From positions 124,001 through 188,000 of the forward strand of contig CAYFUN010000001.1 in assembly GCA_964346535.1 (NCBI GenBank): a stretch of 64,000 nucleotides of DNA. The letters run 5' to 3'. Positions 1 to 7,190 of the stretch are shown one piece after another. Each line of letters starts with the position of its first letter. Position 1 is the first letter of the stretch. The translations under genes and the position numbers were made by a program. Source of the stretch: Neofamilia sp964346535 (GTDB lineage Bacteria > Bacillota > Clostridia > Tissierellales > Peptoniphilaceae). The notes below the pieces were generated by a model. The model was not told the DNA's origin, ran no database searches, and was given only the letters and a program-made list of their open reading frames with translations.

Positions 1-155
1 GAGATAGAATGTCTTCTCATGATGTTAATGCACTAATTGAAAGATTGGAGCTTTGCAAGATGCCCTTGACTTGTCCTCATGGTAGACCTACCTTAATAAA
101 ATATAGCAAAAGTAGATTAGATAAGGAGTTTTTTAGAATACAAAATGATGGATAA
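1..155 (+). CDS. mutL: DNA mismatch repair protein MutL, C-terminal end (partial)
   Basis: The window opens inside a gene whose last 50 codons (frame starting at base 3) end at a TAA at 153-155. The visible tail contains CPHGRPT, the conserved cysteine-histidine motif of the MutL C-terminal endonuclease/dimerisation domain, followed by a basic end (KYSKSRLDKEFFRIQ). MutL couples MutS mismatch recognition to strand incision. It overlaps miaA by 11 bp, the usual mutL-miaA order, so the two are probably co-translated. Only the end is visible, so intactness of the rest cannot be judged. Confidence 0.85.
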   Translation, partial: DRMSSHDVNALIERLELCKMPLTCPHGRPTLIKYSKSRLDKEFFRIQNDG

Positions 156-1086
156 AATTCTTATTATAACTGGACCTACTGGAGTAGGTAAAACTAAATG
201 TTCACTTGATATTGCCAAAGAGTTTAATGGTGAGATAATTTCTTGTGACTCCTTTCAAATTTATAAGTATCTAAATATAGGAACAGATAAGATAAACAAA
301 AAAGATATGGCTGGAGTTATCCATCATAACCTAGACTTTGTTGATCCAGCAGCAGACTACAACAGCTCCTTATTTAAAGAGAGAACAAAAAATCTAATTA
401 AAGACATTCAGTCTAGAAATAAACTTCCAATTTTAGTTGGCGGCACTGGTTTATATATTCACTCTATAATTTATGGTTTAGATTTTTCTGGTGGAAAGCC
501 TAATTATGAATTGAGAAAGAAACTAGACAATGAAATTGAAGAAAAAGGCCTTGAATACTTGTACAAGCAGCTTATAAAATTAGACGAAAACATTAAAGAA
601 ATAGTTGACAAAAACAACAAACATAGAATTATTAGGGCCTTTGAAATATATGAAAACACTGGTGATCTTCCATCTAAACATTTAGAAAGTTTTAGAGAGC
701 AAAAGCCTGCCTATGATTTTTTGTATATAATTATTAACCAAGATAGACAAAAACTTTACGAAAACATCAATAAAAGGGTAGACCAAATGTTTGACCAAGG
801 CTTGGTCCAAGAAGTTGAAGAACTATTAGACCAAGGGTATAATTTTGATCTAAAGTCTTTTAAAGCCATAGGGTATAAAGAATTTAAGGATTATTTTTAT
901 GGCGAATCTAGCCTTGATGATGTTAAGGAAAAAATAAAACAACATTCAAGAAATTATGCAAAAAGACAACTAACTTGGTTTAGAAGGGTAGAGGAAGCCA
1001 AATGGATGGACAAGAACCTTTATAATTCTGAAGAAGAATTTTATAAGGCCTTAAAAAGAGAAATAGGAGAGTTTCTAGAAAAATGA
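145..1086 (+). CDS. miaA: tRNA dimethylallyltransferase MiaA
   Basis: Transfers a dimethylallyl group from DMAPP to N6 of A37 in tRNAs reading UNN codons. The 313-residue length is normal. The P-loop GPTGVGKT lies at residues 10-17, the DSFQIYK substrate-recognition segment at about 35-41, and GGTGLY near residue 100, all diagnostic. Two adjacent ATGs (145, 148) are possible starts; AAGGAG at 123-128 is rather far upstream, and translation is probably coupled to the overlapping mutL end. The last codon overlaps the next gene by ATGA. DMAPP would come from the MEP pathway, of which ispG is in this window. Confidence 0.95.
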   Translation: MMDKILIITGPTGVGKTKCSLDIAKEFNGEIISCDSFQIYKYLNIGTDKINKKDMAGVIHHNLDFVDPAADYNSSLFKERTKNLIKDIQSRNKLPILVGGTGLYIHSIIYGLDFSGGKPNYELRKKLDNEIEEKGLEYLYKQLIKLDENIKEIVDKNNKHRIIRAFEIYENTGDLPSKHLESFREQKPAYDFLYIIINQDRQKLYENINKRVDQMFDQGLVQEVEELLDQGYNFDLKSFKAIGYKEFKDYFYGESSLDDVKEKIKQHSRNYAKRQLTWFRRVEEAKWMDKNLYNSEEEFYKALKREIGEFLEK

Positions 1087-2372
1087 ATATGATCAAAGAA
1101 TATTTAAAAGAGAGCTATCATATTGATGAAAGAATTTATGATTTAGTTGCAGATACAGAAAAAACCCTAATAGATAAATATTTTAAACTTGATGAAATAA
1201 GGGCTATAAACCAATATAAGATTATGCAAGCTTTTAATAAAAACATGCTTAGCGCTGCTGATTTTTACTGGACAACAGGTTATGGCTATGGAGATATAGG
1301 GAGAGATAAGGTGGAAGACATTTATACTGATATTTTTAACACTGAAGACTCTCTAGTAAGACCTGCAATAGCTTCGGGGACTCATGCTATAAACTTAGCC
1401 TTATCAGGCCTATTAAAGTACGGAGATGAGCTTATAGAAATTTCTGGTACTCCATATGATACTTTAATGGATGTAATTGGCTGTGGAAATGAGGATAATG
1501 AAGGATCCTTAATTGCCAATGGAGTTAAATACTCTGAAGTTGACTTAGTCGATAATAAAATTGATGTAGAAAGTGTTTTAAAAAAAATTACTCCTAAGAC
1601 AAAAGTTTTGGCTATTCAAAGATCAACTGGTTATAGTGACAGAAGAGCCCTTACAATTAATGACATGGAAGTAGCCATTAAGGAAATAAAAAAAGTTTAT
1701 CCTGACATTATAATTTTTGTAGATAATTGCTATGGAGAGTTTACCGACACTAAAGAACCTACAGATGTTGGAGCGGATATAATTGCAGGTTCATTAATCA
1801 AAAATATTGGTGGGGGAATTGCGTATTCTGGAGGATATATAACAGGAAAAAAACGCCTTGTTCAACTTGTTTCTAGAAGACTTACTGCACCAGGTTTAGA
1901 AAAAGAAGTAGGACTATCCTTTGGAACAACTAGGTCAACCTTGCAAGGTTTATTTTTAGCTCCTTTAGTTGTTAATCAGGCTATGAAAGGTGCTACATTA
2001 ATGGGTAAAGTTTTTTCTGATTTAGGCTTTAGAGTAGTCCCTCATTTTGATGATAAAAGATCCGATATAGTTCAAGCAATTCAACTAAACAAAGCAGAAC
2101 TGGTAGAAATATTCTGTAAGTGCATTCAAGAAGCTTCTGCAGTAGATTCTCACGTAACGCCAGTTCCAAGTCCGATGCCAGGATATAACAATGATATAAT
2201 TATGGCGGCTGGTGGCTTTGTAGACGGATCGTCAATAGAAATGAGTGCAGATGGTCCGTTAAGAGAACCTTACTTTGTTTATTATCAAGGAGGTCTCACA
2301 ATAGATCAAATTAAGTTAGGAATTTATTTAACTTTAAATGAATTTTTAAATAAGGGATTCATTAATATTTAA
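1083..2372 (+). CDS. Methionine gamma-lyase-like PLP-dependent protein (YnbB / aluminium-resistance family)
   Basis: A 429-residue fold-type I PLP enzyme of the family often annotated as aluminium resistance protein or methionine gamma-lyase. Visible marks are SGTHAI at about 98-103, VDNCYGEF with the cofactor-binding Asp near 214, and SLIKN with the probable Schiff-base Lys240. The true substrate of this family is poorly established, so a C-S lyase role is family-based inference. Its start overlaps the miaA stop (ATGA). In many Firmicutes hfq lies between miaA and this gene; here there is no room for it. Confidence 0.85.
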   Translation: MNMIKEYLKESYHIDERIYDLVADTEKTLIDKYFKLDEIRAINQYKIMQAFNKNMLSAADFYWTTGYGYGDIGRDKVEDIYTDIFNTEDSLVRPAIASGTHAINLALSGLLKYGDELIEISGTPYDTLMDVIGCGNEDNEGSLIANGVKYSEVDLVDNKIDVESVLKKITPKTKVLAIQRSTGYSDRRALTINDMEVAIKEIKKVYPDIIIFVDNCYGEFTDTKEPTDVGADIIAGSLIKNIGGGIAYSGGYITGKKRLVQLVSRRLTAPGLEKEVGLSFGTTRSTLQGLFLAPLVVNQAMKGATLMGKVFSDLGFRVVPHFDDKRSDIVQAIQLNKAELVEIFCKCIQEASAVDSHVTPVPSPMPGYNNDIIMAAGGFVDGSSIEMSADGPLREPYFVYYQGGLTIDQIKLGIYLTLNEFLNKGFINI

Positions 2373-2409
2373 ATTAAACTTGTTAGTGGATTAAAATTAA
2401 ATTTCTAGA

Positions 2410-2438
2410 TTGTGAGTTAAATGCTATTTAATTATTTT
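2410..2438 (+). promoter_or_regulatory. Possible promoter for the Xer recombinase gene
   Basis: TTGTGA at 2410-2415, a 17-bp spacer and TATTTT at 2433-2438. The fit is moderate. It lies in the only gap upstream of the recombinase, about 90 bp before the preferred TTG start. Confidence 0.35.
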
Positions 2439-2495
2439 AAAACACTAGGAAAGTAGTAGTAATAGTTATAAATGAAAAGCAAAATGCTTTATGCA

Positions 2496-2523
2496 ATGTC
2501 GTATAATAATAATTATGCGACAC
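2496..2523. promoter_or_regulatory. dif-like palindrome (candidate Xer recombination site or operator)
   Basis: Arms TGTCGTATAAT (2497-2507) and ATTATGCGACA (2512-2522) are inverted repeats matching at 10 of 11 positions around AATA. Read as a Xer site it gives 11-bp arms around a 6-bp centre (2507-2512), with TATAA and TTATG flanking the centre. Known dif sites have the same geometry, with CATAA-6-TTATG at the core. It lies 15 bp before the preferred start of a Xer-family gene. An autoregulatory operator is the main alternative. Confidence 0.45.
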
Positions 2524-2537
2524 GAACAGGAGGGAAA

Positions 2538-3503
2538 TTGAGAAATTTAATAGTGACTGATTGGATCAAGTATTTGGAATCAATTAAAGAAAATTCTTCA
2601 AACACAATAAGATCCTATGAGTTAGATGTAATACAGTTTTTACAATTTCAAAAACACAGATATTTTTTATCAGACAAATCTCTAGATGATATTCCTAATA
2701 TAGACATTACTGACGTTGATGAAGACTTCATAAAAAAAATTAATGTTAGAGATATTATTGCTTACATCAATTATACTGACAAGGTCCTTGAAAATTCAGC
2801 ACCTACTAGGTCAAGAAAACTTTCATCTTTAAGGAGCTTTTATAACTATCTCCATAAGATTATTGCCTTAGTTGATGATAACCCTATGACATTAATTGAT
2901 GGCCCTAAAATCCCAAAGAGACTTCCTCACTATTTAGAATTAGAAGAAGTTAAAAACTTATTAGAGGCAATTTTAAAAAATGAAGACCCTTACTATAGAG
3001 CCAGAGATTATGCTATAGTTATGTTGTTTTTAAATACAGGTCTTAGGCTTAGTGAGCTTGTTAACCTAACCTTAGGCCATATTAAAAGAGACGATTCTCT
3101 TATAAATGTAATTGGTAAAGGAAATAAAGAAAGATCAATTTATTTAAATGATTCTGTTAAAGAAGCTATTGATAATTATTTAAGTCTCAGACCAGAGTCA
3201 GACCTTGAAAATATATTTTTAAATAAATCTGGCAGTGATTATTTAGGTCAAAGAGGAATTCAGTACATGCTAAACAAATATTTAAAAGAATGTGGTTTGG
3301 CTCACAAGTATTCTCCTCACTCTTTGAGACATACAGCAGCAACTTTGCTCTACCAGTATGGTAACGTAGATATAAGGACTCTGCAGGTAATTTTAGGTCA
3401 TGAAAGTGTATCTACAACTCAGATATACACTCATGTATCTAGTAAACAAGTTGAATCAGCTTTAAATTCAAATCCTATCAAGGATTTAGATTTAGACATA
3501 TAA
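2538..3503 (+). CDS. Tyrosine recombinase, XerC/XerD family
   Basis: Site-specific tyrosine recombinase, probably resolving chromosome dimers at dif. The frame is open from ATG 2472, but AGGAGGG at 2528-2534 points to TTG 2538 (321 residues; a GTG at 2553 is an alternative). That start removes a non-homologous leader and leaves the palindrome at 2496-2523 non-coding. From TTG 2538, the catalytic set is complete: R170 (TGLRLSE), K194 (GKGNKER), H261 and R264 (SPHSLRH), H288 (ILGH) and nucleophile Y297. The N-terminal SAM-like core-binding domain covers about 1-110. No phage genes lie nearby, which favours a housekeeping Xer over an integrase. A bidirectional terminator follows. Confidence 0.88.
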   Translation: MRNLIVTDWIKYLESIKENSSNTIRSYELDVIQFLQFQKHRYFLSDKSLDDIPNIDITDVDEDFIKKINVRDIIAYINYTDKVLENSAPTRSRKLSSLRSFYNYLHKIIALVDDNPMTLIDGPKIPKRLPHYLELEEVKNLLEAILKNEDPYYRARDYAIVMLFLNTGLRLSELVNLTLGHIKRDDSLINVIGKGNKERSIYLNDSVKEAIDNYLSLRPESDLENIFLNKSGSDYLGQRGIQYMLNKYLKECGLAHKYSPHSLRHTAATLLYQYGNVDIRTLQVILGHESVSTTQIYTHVSSKQVESALNSNPIKDLDLDI

Positions 3504-3550
3504 TTCATTAACTTTTATTTTAAAGGCCTTAAAATCCATTTAAACGCGAA

Positions 3551-3598
3551 AAAATCCTGGTGAATTAAATTAATAATTCTATTTCCAGGATTTTTATT
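3551..3598. terminator. Bidirectional intrinsic terminator between xer and the yneA-like gene
   Basis: Stem AAAATCCTGG (3551-3560) pairs with CCAGGATTTT (3585-3594) and is followed by a T-run on the + strand, with a matching A-run on the other side. It separates two convergent genes. Confidence 0.85.
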
Positions 3599-3602
3599 TA
3601 TT

Positions 3603-3953
3603 TTATATATTTTTTGGGATTTTTATTACTTGGCCTGATTTAATTTCACTTCCACCATTTAAATCTACAACTATATCAACAACATCTCTAAAGTTTATAT
3701 AATTAGGCTTAGAAATACGATCATAATTTTCTTCTACAATTTTCCAAATTGAATCTCCAGTTTTCACATAAACAATAATAAATTCTTCTTCTAAAATAGA
3801 ATTTGCATTTGTATTTAACAGAGCTTGACTTTCTAGATTATAATATTTATTAATGTCTCTTTCTGATACGAGGTTTAATCCTAAGTTCATTGTTAACAAA
3901 AATAATATTAAGCCGACGATTCTTAGTTTATATTTGAATTTTAAGTTTTTCAT
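3603..3953 (-). CDS. YneA-like membrane-anchored LysM protein, candidate SOS cell-division inhibitor
   Basis: A 116-residue protein with a short basic N-terminus, one hydrophobic segment (about residues 8-26) and a C-terminal LysM domain (VKTGDSIWKIV to IKSGQVIKIPKN). This is the architecture of Bacillus YneA, which halts division during the SOS response. The ORF is open to 4028, but that extension reads through LexA boxes; ATG 3953 has AAGGA at 3965-3961, seven bases upstream. It is divergent from lexA, as yneA is in Bacillus, and its promoter carries LexA sites. The homology call rests on architecture and context rather than strong sequence identity. Confidence 0.75.
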   Translation of the reverse strand: MKNLKFKYKLRIVGLILFLLTMNLGLNLVSERDINKYYNLESQALLNTNANSILEEEFIIVYVKTGDSIWKIVEENYDRISKPNYINFRDVVDIVVDLNGGSEIKSGQVIKIPKNI

Positions 3954-3966
3954 TTTATCATCCTTT

Positions 3967-3980
3967 CGAATAAATGTTCG
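3967..3980. promoter_or_regulatory. LexA box 1
   Basis: CGAATAAATGTTCG, one base off the symmetric core GAAC-N4-GTTC. It lies between the predicted yneA-like transcription start and its start codon, so bound LexA would block elongation or initiation. Confidence 0.75.
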
Positions 3981-3993
3981 GAACGTTTGTTCA
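3980..3993. promoter_or_regulatory. LexA box 2
   Basis: GGAACGTTTGTTCA has a perfect GAAC-N4-GTTC core, abutting box 1 and sitting at the predicted yneA-like transcription start. Confidence 0.85.
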
Positions 3994-3999
3994 GATATA

Positions 4000-4028
4000 A
4001 TAATATCAGAACACTCGTTCGCTGTCAA
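4000..4028 (-). promoter_or_regulatory. Promoter of the yneA-like gene
   Basis: TTGACA (4028-4023), exactly 17 bp, then TATTAT (4005-4000) on the minus strand. The spacer contains LexA box 3, so repression by LexA would be direct. Confidence 0.8.
4008..4021. promoter_or_regulatory. LexA box 3
   Basis: AGAACACTCGTTCG has a perfect GAAC-N4-GTTC core and lies inside the -35/-10 spacer of the yneA-like promoter. Confidence 0.87.
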
Positions 4029-4046
4029 CTGTTTTTTTAATAAAAA

Positions 4047-4060
4047 GGAACTAATGTTTG
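4047..4060. promoter_or_regulatory. Degenerate LexA box 4 at the lexA promoter
   Basis: GGAACTAATGTTTG fits GAAC-N4-GTTY, the looser form allowed in Bacillus consensus sites. It overlaps the lexA -35 (4058-4063), so it could give weak autorepression of lexA. Confidence 0.55.
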
Positions 4061-4086
4061 TTTTATTTTAATTTCTGTGGTAAAAT
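4058..4086 (+). promoter_or_regulatory. lexA promoter
   Basis: TTGTTT at 4058-4063, a 17-bp spacer and TAAAAT at 4081-4086, with a TG extension just before the -10. Predicted transcription start is near 4093. Confidence 0.65.
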
Positions 4087-4110
4087 AATTTTAAAGATAG
4101 GGTGATAAAA

Positions 4111-4731
4111 ATGTATGAAGATTTAAATCAGAAAGAATTAGAAATTTTATTTTTTATAAAAAGAAAAATTGAAGAACAGGGCTACCCACCTTCAGTTAGA
4201 GAAATTGGAAATGGTGTTGGTTTAAAAAGTCCATCTTCTGTTCACGGATATATTGAAAGATTGGTTGCAAAAGATTACTTAGAAAAATCTCCTATGACTA
4301 ATAGGACGATTTCTTTAAAAAACACCGATACTGATTGTTTGCTATCTAAAAAAACAACTGTTGATGTGCCTATACTTGGAAAAGTTACAGCTGGCCAACC
4401 TATTTTTGCAGCTGAGAATATCGAAGATACTTTTCCAATTTTAGCAAGTCTTTCAGAAAATAAAGACTTATTTATGCTAAAAGTATCTGGTGAGAGTATG
4501 ATTAATGCTGGAATTCTTGATGGCGACTATGTTCTAATAGAAAAAAGAAATGATGCAAAAAATGGAGATATAGTCTTGGCCTTAATAGATGACTCTGCTA
4601 CAATAAAAACTTATTATAGAGAGGCAAACAGGATAAGATTACAACCTGAAAATGATTTTATGGATCCTATTTACTCTGACAATGTTCAAATCTTAGGCCA
4701 TTTAATAGGCTTGTATAGAAACTTAGAATAG
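4111..4731 (+). CDS. lexA: LexA repressor / self-cleaving S24 peptidase
   Basis: Transcriptional repressor of the SOS regulon that self-cleaves when RecA filaments form. The winged-helix DNA-binding domain is at about 1-65. The Ala94-Gly95 scissile bond (KVTAGQP), catalytic Ser129 (SGESM) and Lys166 (ATIKTYY) are all present, with the canonical 37-residue Ser-Lys spacing. A GTG at 4102 is in frame, but AGGGTGA in front of ATG 4111 looks like the ribosome site, giving 206 residues. LexA boxes lie upstream and a terminator follows at 4777-4836. Confidence 0.96.
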   Translation: MYEDLNQKELEILFFIKRKIEEQGYPPSVREIGNGVGLKSPSSVHGYIERLVAKDYLEKSPMTNRTISLKNTDTDCLLSKKTTVDVPILGKVTAGQPIFAAENIEDTFPILASLSENKDLFMLKVSGESMINAGILDGDYVLIEKRNDAKNGDIVLALIDDSATIKTYYREANRIRLQPENDFMDPIYSDNVQILGHLIGLYRNLE

Positions 4732-4776
4732 AAATATTTTTTTAATTCTTAAAATTAAATTTAAATTTTAAATATA

Positions 4777-4836
4777 AAACTGACCTAAAAAACTTGCTTA
4801 CTGCATGCTTTAAAGGTCAGTTATTTTTTTATTTTA
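4777..4836. terminator. Terminator between lexA and the ABC permease gene
   Basis: Stem AAACTGACCT (4777-4786) pairs with AGGTCAGTT (4814-4822), followed by a long T-run on the + strand and a shorter one on the minus strand. The genes are convergent. Confidence 0.8.
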
Positions 4837-4838
4837 AA

Positions 4839-5657
4839 TTAAACTACTAAATCTTTTTTGTTGTAAATTAAAATTCCCAAGATAGAAAAAATTACTGCTG
4901 GCAATAACTTCCCTACTAGTAAAACTGTATAAATTAGATTTTGAGAATATTCATTCAATACTCTTATAGATCTTAGTGGAATCAAACCTTGGACAAATGG
5001 GCTTGTGTTAAATACACTAATTGTAACTAAAAGATTCAAAACCAATAGTATTATAAATACAAAGGAAGCTATATAACCTATGTTTGCAGTTCTTTTACAT
5101 AAGCTAGAAATAAATGTTCCTAAGGCTAAAAACAATAATCCATCTGCAAATATAACTATAAAGGTAAATAGATAGTCCATAAGAGCATTAATGTAGTTAA
5201 TTTCTGCAACATATGAGTATATATAAACACTAGTCAAAGCAGTTATTGCAACTAAGAAAAATAAGTTTATAGCATTTGCCAATAGTTTGTCGAAAAATAT
5301 TTCGCTTCTACTAACAGGATTGATGTATAAGTAATCAATTGTACCGAAGCCTTGTTCTTTGGCCAAAGACATCAAGCCTATATTTAAGGAAAAAATACAA
5401 ATCATAAACTGGGCAAATATTAATGTCGATGTAAAATATAATTCAACATTATCAAATATTTCAAGACCAAATGGAAGTATAATTTTATTTACTGACTCTG
5501 GCAGTTTTGTTAAAGAATCAATTATTATTGGCGAAACGCTATTGTCAGTAATAATAGGATAAGCCAACATAGTCATTACACTGATAATAATTAAAAATAT
5601 TACCCAAGTAAATTGCTTGCCTAAATTAGAAGAAAATTCTCTACTAAAGATTGACAT
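4839..5657 (-). CDS. ABC-2 type transporter permease
   Basis: A 272-residue integral membrane protein with about six hydrophobic helices, matching the permease half of ABC-2 exporters. SLAKEQGFGTIDYLYINPVSRSEIF is the cytosolic coupling region typical of this family. The frame is open further upstream, but AAGGAGG six bases before the ATG at 5657 identifies that start. It overlaps the end of the ATPase gene by 14 bp, so the two form one transporter with coupled translation. The substrate cannot be told from sequence. Confidence 0.8.
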   Translation of the reverse strand: MSIFSREFSSNLGKQFTWVIFLIIISVMTMLAYPIITDNSVSPIIIDSLTKLPESVNKIILPFGLEIFDNVELYFTSTLIFAQFMICIFSLNIGLMSLAKEQGFGTIDYLYINPVSRSEIFFDKLLANAINLFFLVAITALTSVYIYSYVAEINYINALMDYLFTFIVIFADGLLFLALGTFISSLCKRTANIGYIASFVFIILLVLNLLVTISVFNTSPFVQGLIPLRSIRVLNEYSQNLIYTVLLVGKLLPAVIFSILGILIYNKKDLVV

Positions 5658-6750
5658 TTTCATCCTCCTTACTTTCCTTTTGCTTGTTAGCAGCTTCAAT
5701 TAATTCGTCATAATTAGAGTTAGAAATAATGACTGTATTTTGGTCATCAAGATTTTTTTCAACTTGCTCTTCTTTATCAGCCTTTATAATTTCTATTTTA
5801 TTCTCAACCTTTTCAATTATTTCAGTTTCCTCTAAAGTTTTTGAAGAAAGCTTGTCAAATTTTATATTAGAGCTAGGAAGAATTCTTTCTTTTTCTATAA
5901 TTGAAATTTTCTCTTCAAGTGTCGAATCTTCTACTGTATAGTCTATTAGACCAGATTTATAAATAGCTTCAGCAAGTAAATCTAATGGGCCGTTATAATA
6001 AAATATACTTTCATTTCCTGCCTTAACTAACTTGCATCCAATTTTATAAAAAATTTCTTTATTGACATCCTTGTCATAAAATCTCAAAATTTTATCATTA
6101 GATAATTTATTTCTTTGGTCTTCAGTTTCAATGAGTTCCCCATCCATAAAATAAATGATCCTGTGACATATACTTTGGGCCTCTTTTAAATTAGATGTTA
6201 AAAGTATTACTGTTGCCCCTTCCCTGTTCTTTTCTTCTAAAATATCATATAGTTTTATTCTAGTAGAAGTATCTGGTATATTATCAGGTTCGTCAATTAT
6301 AATTAGTTGTGGATTAGCTACTAGGGCATTAATTAAGGCTAGCTTTCTTTTGTCTAAGTAAGATAGGTCTCCAATCTTCCTTCCAAGTTTTAAATCAAAG
6401 TATTCAATTAAAAACTCAATTTCTTCAAAAGTTTTCTTCCCTCTGCTTTTAATAGTTTGCTTTAAAAAAGAAACTGGTCGCATATTATCAATATACCAGT
6501 TGCTTTGAGGTACTGCTCCTATTTCCATTTTTATTTCTTTAGATTCATTTTGGGCATCTAGTCCAAAAATTTCAATGTTTCCCTTAGTTGGCTTTAAAAA
6601 ATTAAGCATAAGTTTATAAAGAGTGCTTTTACCTGCATCTTTTTTTCCTAATATGCCTAATATTTCCCTATCTTTTACATAAAAAGAAGTAGGCTGCAAT
6701 TTAAAGTTAGATAGATTTTTACTCACATTGTTAAACTCTACTATATTCAT
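5644..6750 (-). CDS. ABC transporter ATP-binding protein with degenerate motifs and acidic C-terminal extension
   Basis: ATPase partner of the permease downstream; 368 residues, longer than the usual ~300. Walker A is GKKDAGKST (35-43) rather than GxNGAGKST. The signature reads LSYLDKRK (129-136) in place of LSGGQ. Walker B LIIIDEP (149-155) is intact. The H-loop position reads TSNLKEA, with Asn where His is expected. The C-terminal ~100 residues are Glu/Lys-rich and resemble no domain I recognise. It may be a slow or regulated ATPase; the substrate is unknown. A near-consensus promoter lies just upstream. Confidence 0.8.
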   Translation of the reverse strand: MNIVEFNNVSKNLSNFKLQPTSFYVKDREILGILGKKDAGKSTLYKLMLNFLKPTKGNIEIFGLDAQNESKEIKMEIGAVPQSNWYIDNMRPVSFLKQTIKSRGKKTFEEIEFLIEYFDLKLGRKIGDLSYLDKRKLALINALVANPQLIIIDEPDNIPDTSTRIKLYDILEEKNREGATVILLTSNLKEAQSICHRIIYFMDGELIETEDQRNKLSNDKILRFYDKDVNKEIFYKIGCKLVKAGNESIFYYNGPLDLLAEAIYKSGLIDYTVEDSTLEEKISIIEKERILPSSNIKFDKLSSKTLEETEIIEKVENKIEIIKADKEEQVEKNLDDQNTVIISNSNYDELIEAANKQKESKEDENVNL

Positions 6751-6774
6751 AATAATTCTCCTTGTCTTTATATA

Positions 6775-6803
6775 ATTATAGGAAATAAAAAATATTAATT
6801 CAA
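6775..6803 (-). promoter_or_regulatory. Promoter of the ABC transporter operon
   Basis: TTGAAT (6803-6798), 17-bp spacer, TATAAT (6780-6775) on the minus strand, 25 bp before the ATPase start codon. Confidence 0.75.
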
Positions 6804-6858
6804 TAATTAAGTATTTCAGAATAGTTACATTTGTATATAATAAGGCAAAAAATATTTA

Positions 6859-6935
6859 TGGTGCACCCTAGAGGATTCGAACCTCCAACCTCTTGGTTCG
6901 GAACCAATTGCTCTATCCGATTAAGCTAAGGATGC
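6859..6935 (-). tRNA. tRNA-Arg (anticodon CCG)
   Basis: A 77-nt cloverleaf with encoded CCA. The acceptor pairs GCATCCT with AGGGTGC, the T-arm is GGAGG-TTCGAAT-CCTCT, and the anticodon loop TTCCGAA gives CCG, decoding CGG. The outermost anticodon-stem pair would be A-G, a mild irregularity. It lies downstream of the tRNA-His/Leu unit, separated by a terminator-like hairpin. Confidence 0.9.
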
Positions 6936-6953
6936 TTTAGATATTATCATTTA

Positions 6954-6993
6954 TAAAAAAACACAGTCCAACTATAAATGTTAGACTGTGTTC
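6954..6993 (-). terminator. Terminator after tRNA-Leu
   Basis: On the minus strand AACACAGTC pairs with GACTGTGTT and runs into seven Ts. It lies just after the tRNA-Leu CCA and before tRNA-Arg, so tRNA-Arg needs readthrough or its own promoter. Confidence 0.75.
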
Positions 6994-7000
6994 TTAATAA

Positions 7001-7084
7001 TGGTGCGGGAAAGAGGACTTGAACCCCCACGTCATAGACACTAGATCCTAAGTCTAGCGCGTCTGCCAATTCCGCCACTCCCGC
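7001..7084 (-). tRNA. tRNA-Leu (anticodon TAG)
   Basis: An 84-nt class II tRNA with an extended variable arm and encoded CCA. The acceptor is GCGGGAG / TTCCCGC-like pairing, the anticodon stem is CTAGA/TCTAG and the loop CTTAGGA gives TAG, reading CUN codons. It is one base from tRNA-His, so both are processed from one transcript. Confidence 0.95.
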
Positions 7085-7085
7085 A

Positions 7086-7163
7086 TGGGGTGAATAGTGG
7101 GATTCGAACCCACGGTCTCCAGAGCCACAATCTGGCGCCTTAACCAACTCGGCTATATCCACC
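7086..7163 (-). tRNA. tRNA-His (anticodon GTG)
   Basis: A 78-nt tRNA including encoded CCA and the extra G-1, which faces discriminator C73, the identity element for HisRS. The acceptor is GTGGATA/TATTCAC and the anticodon loop TTGTGGC gives GTG. It is the first gene of the tRNA unit. Confidence 0.95.
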
Positions 7164-7190
7164 ATATGCTCTCTTAAGAGAACATTTATA

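Noticed and set aside
3853..4071. 72-codon + strand ORF over the LexA-box region
   Set aside because: It is antisense to the yneA-like gene and covers its promoter and operators, with no ribosome site.
3603..4731. Toxin-antitoxin or phage repressor/cro pair
   Set aside because: The divergent pair matches lexA/yneA in architecture, with SOS boxes between.
2538..7163. Integrated element: recombinase, LexA-like repressor and tRNA genes close together
   Set aside because: The recombinase is Xer-like, LexA has full SOS features, no phage or conjugation genes occur, and no tRNA 3'-end duplication was seen.
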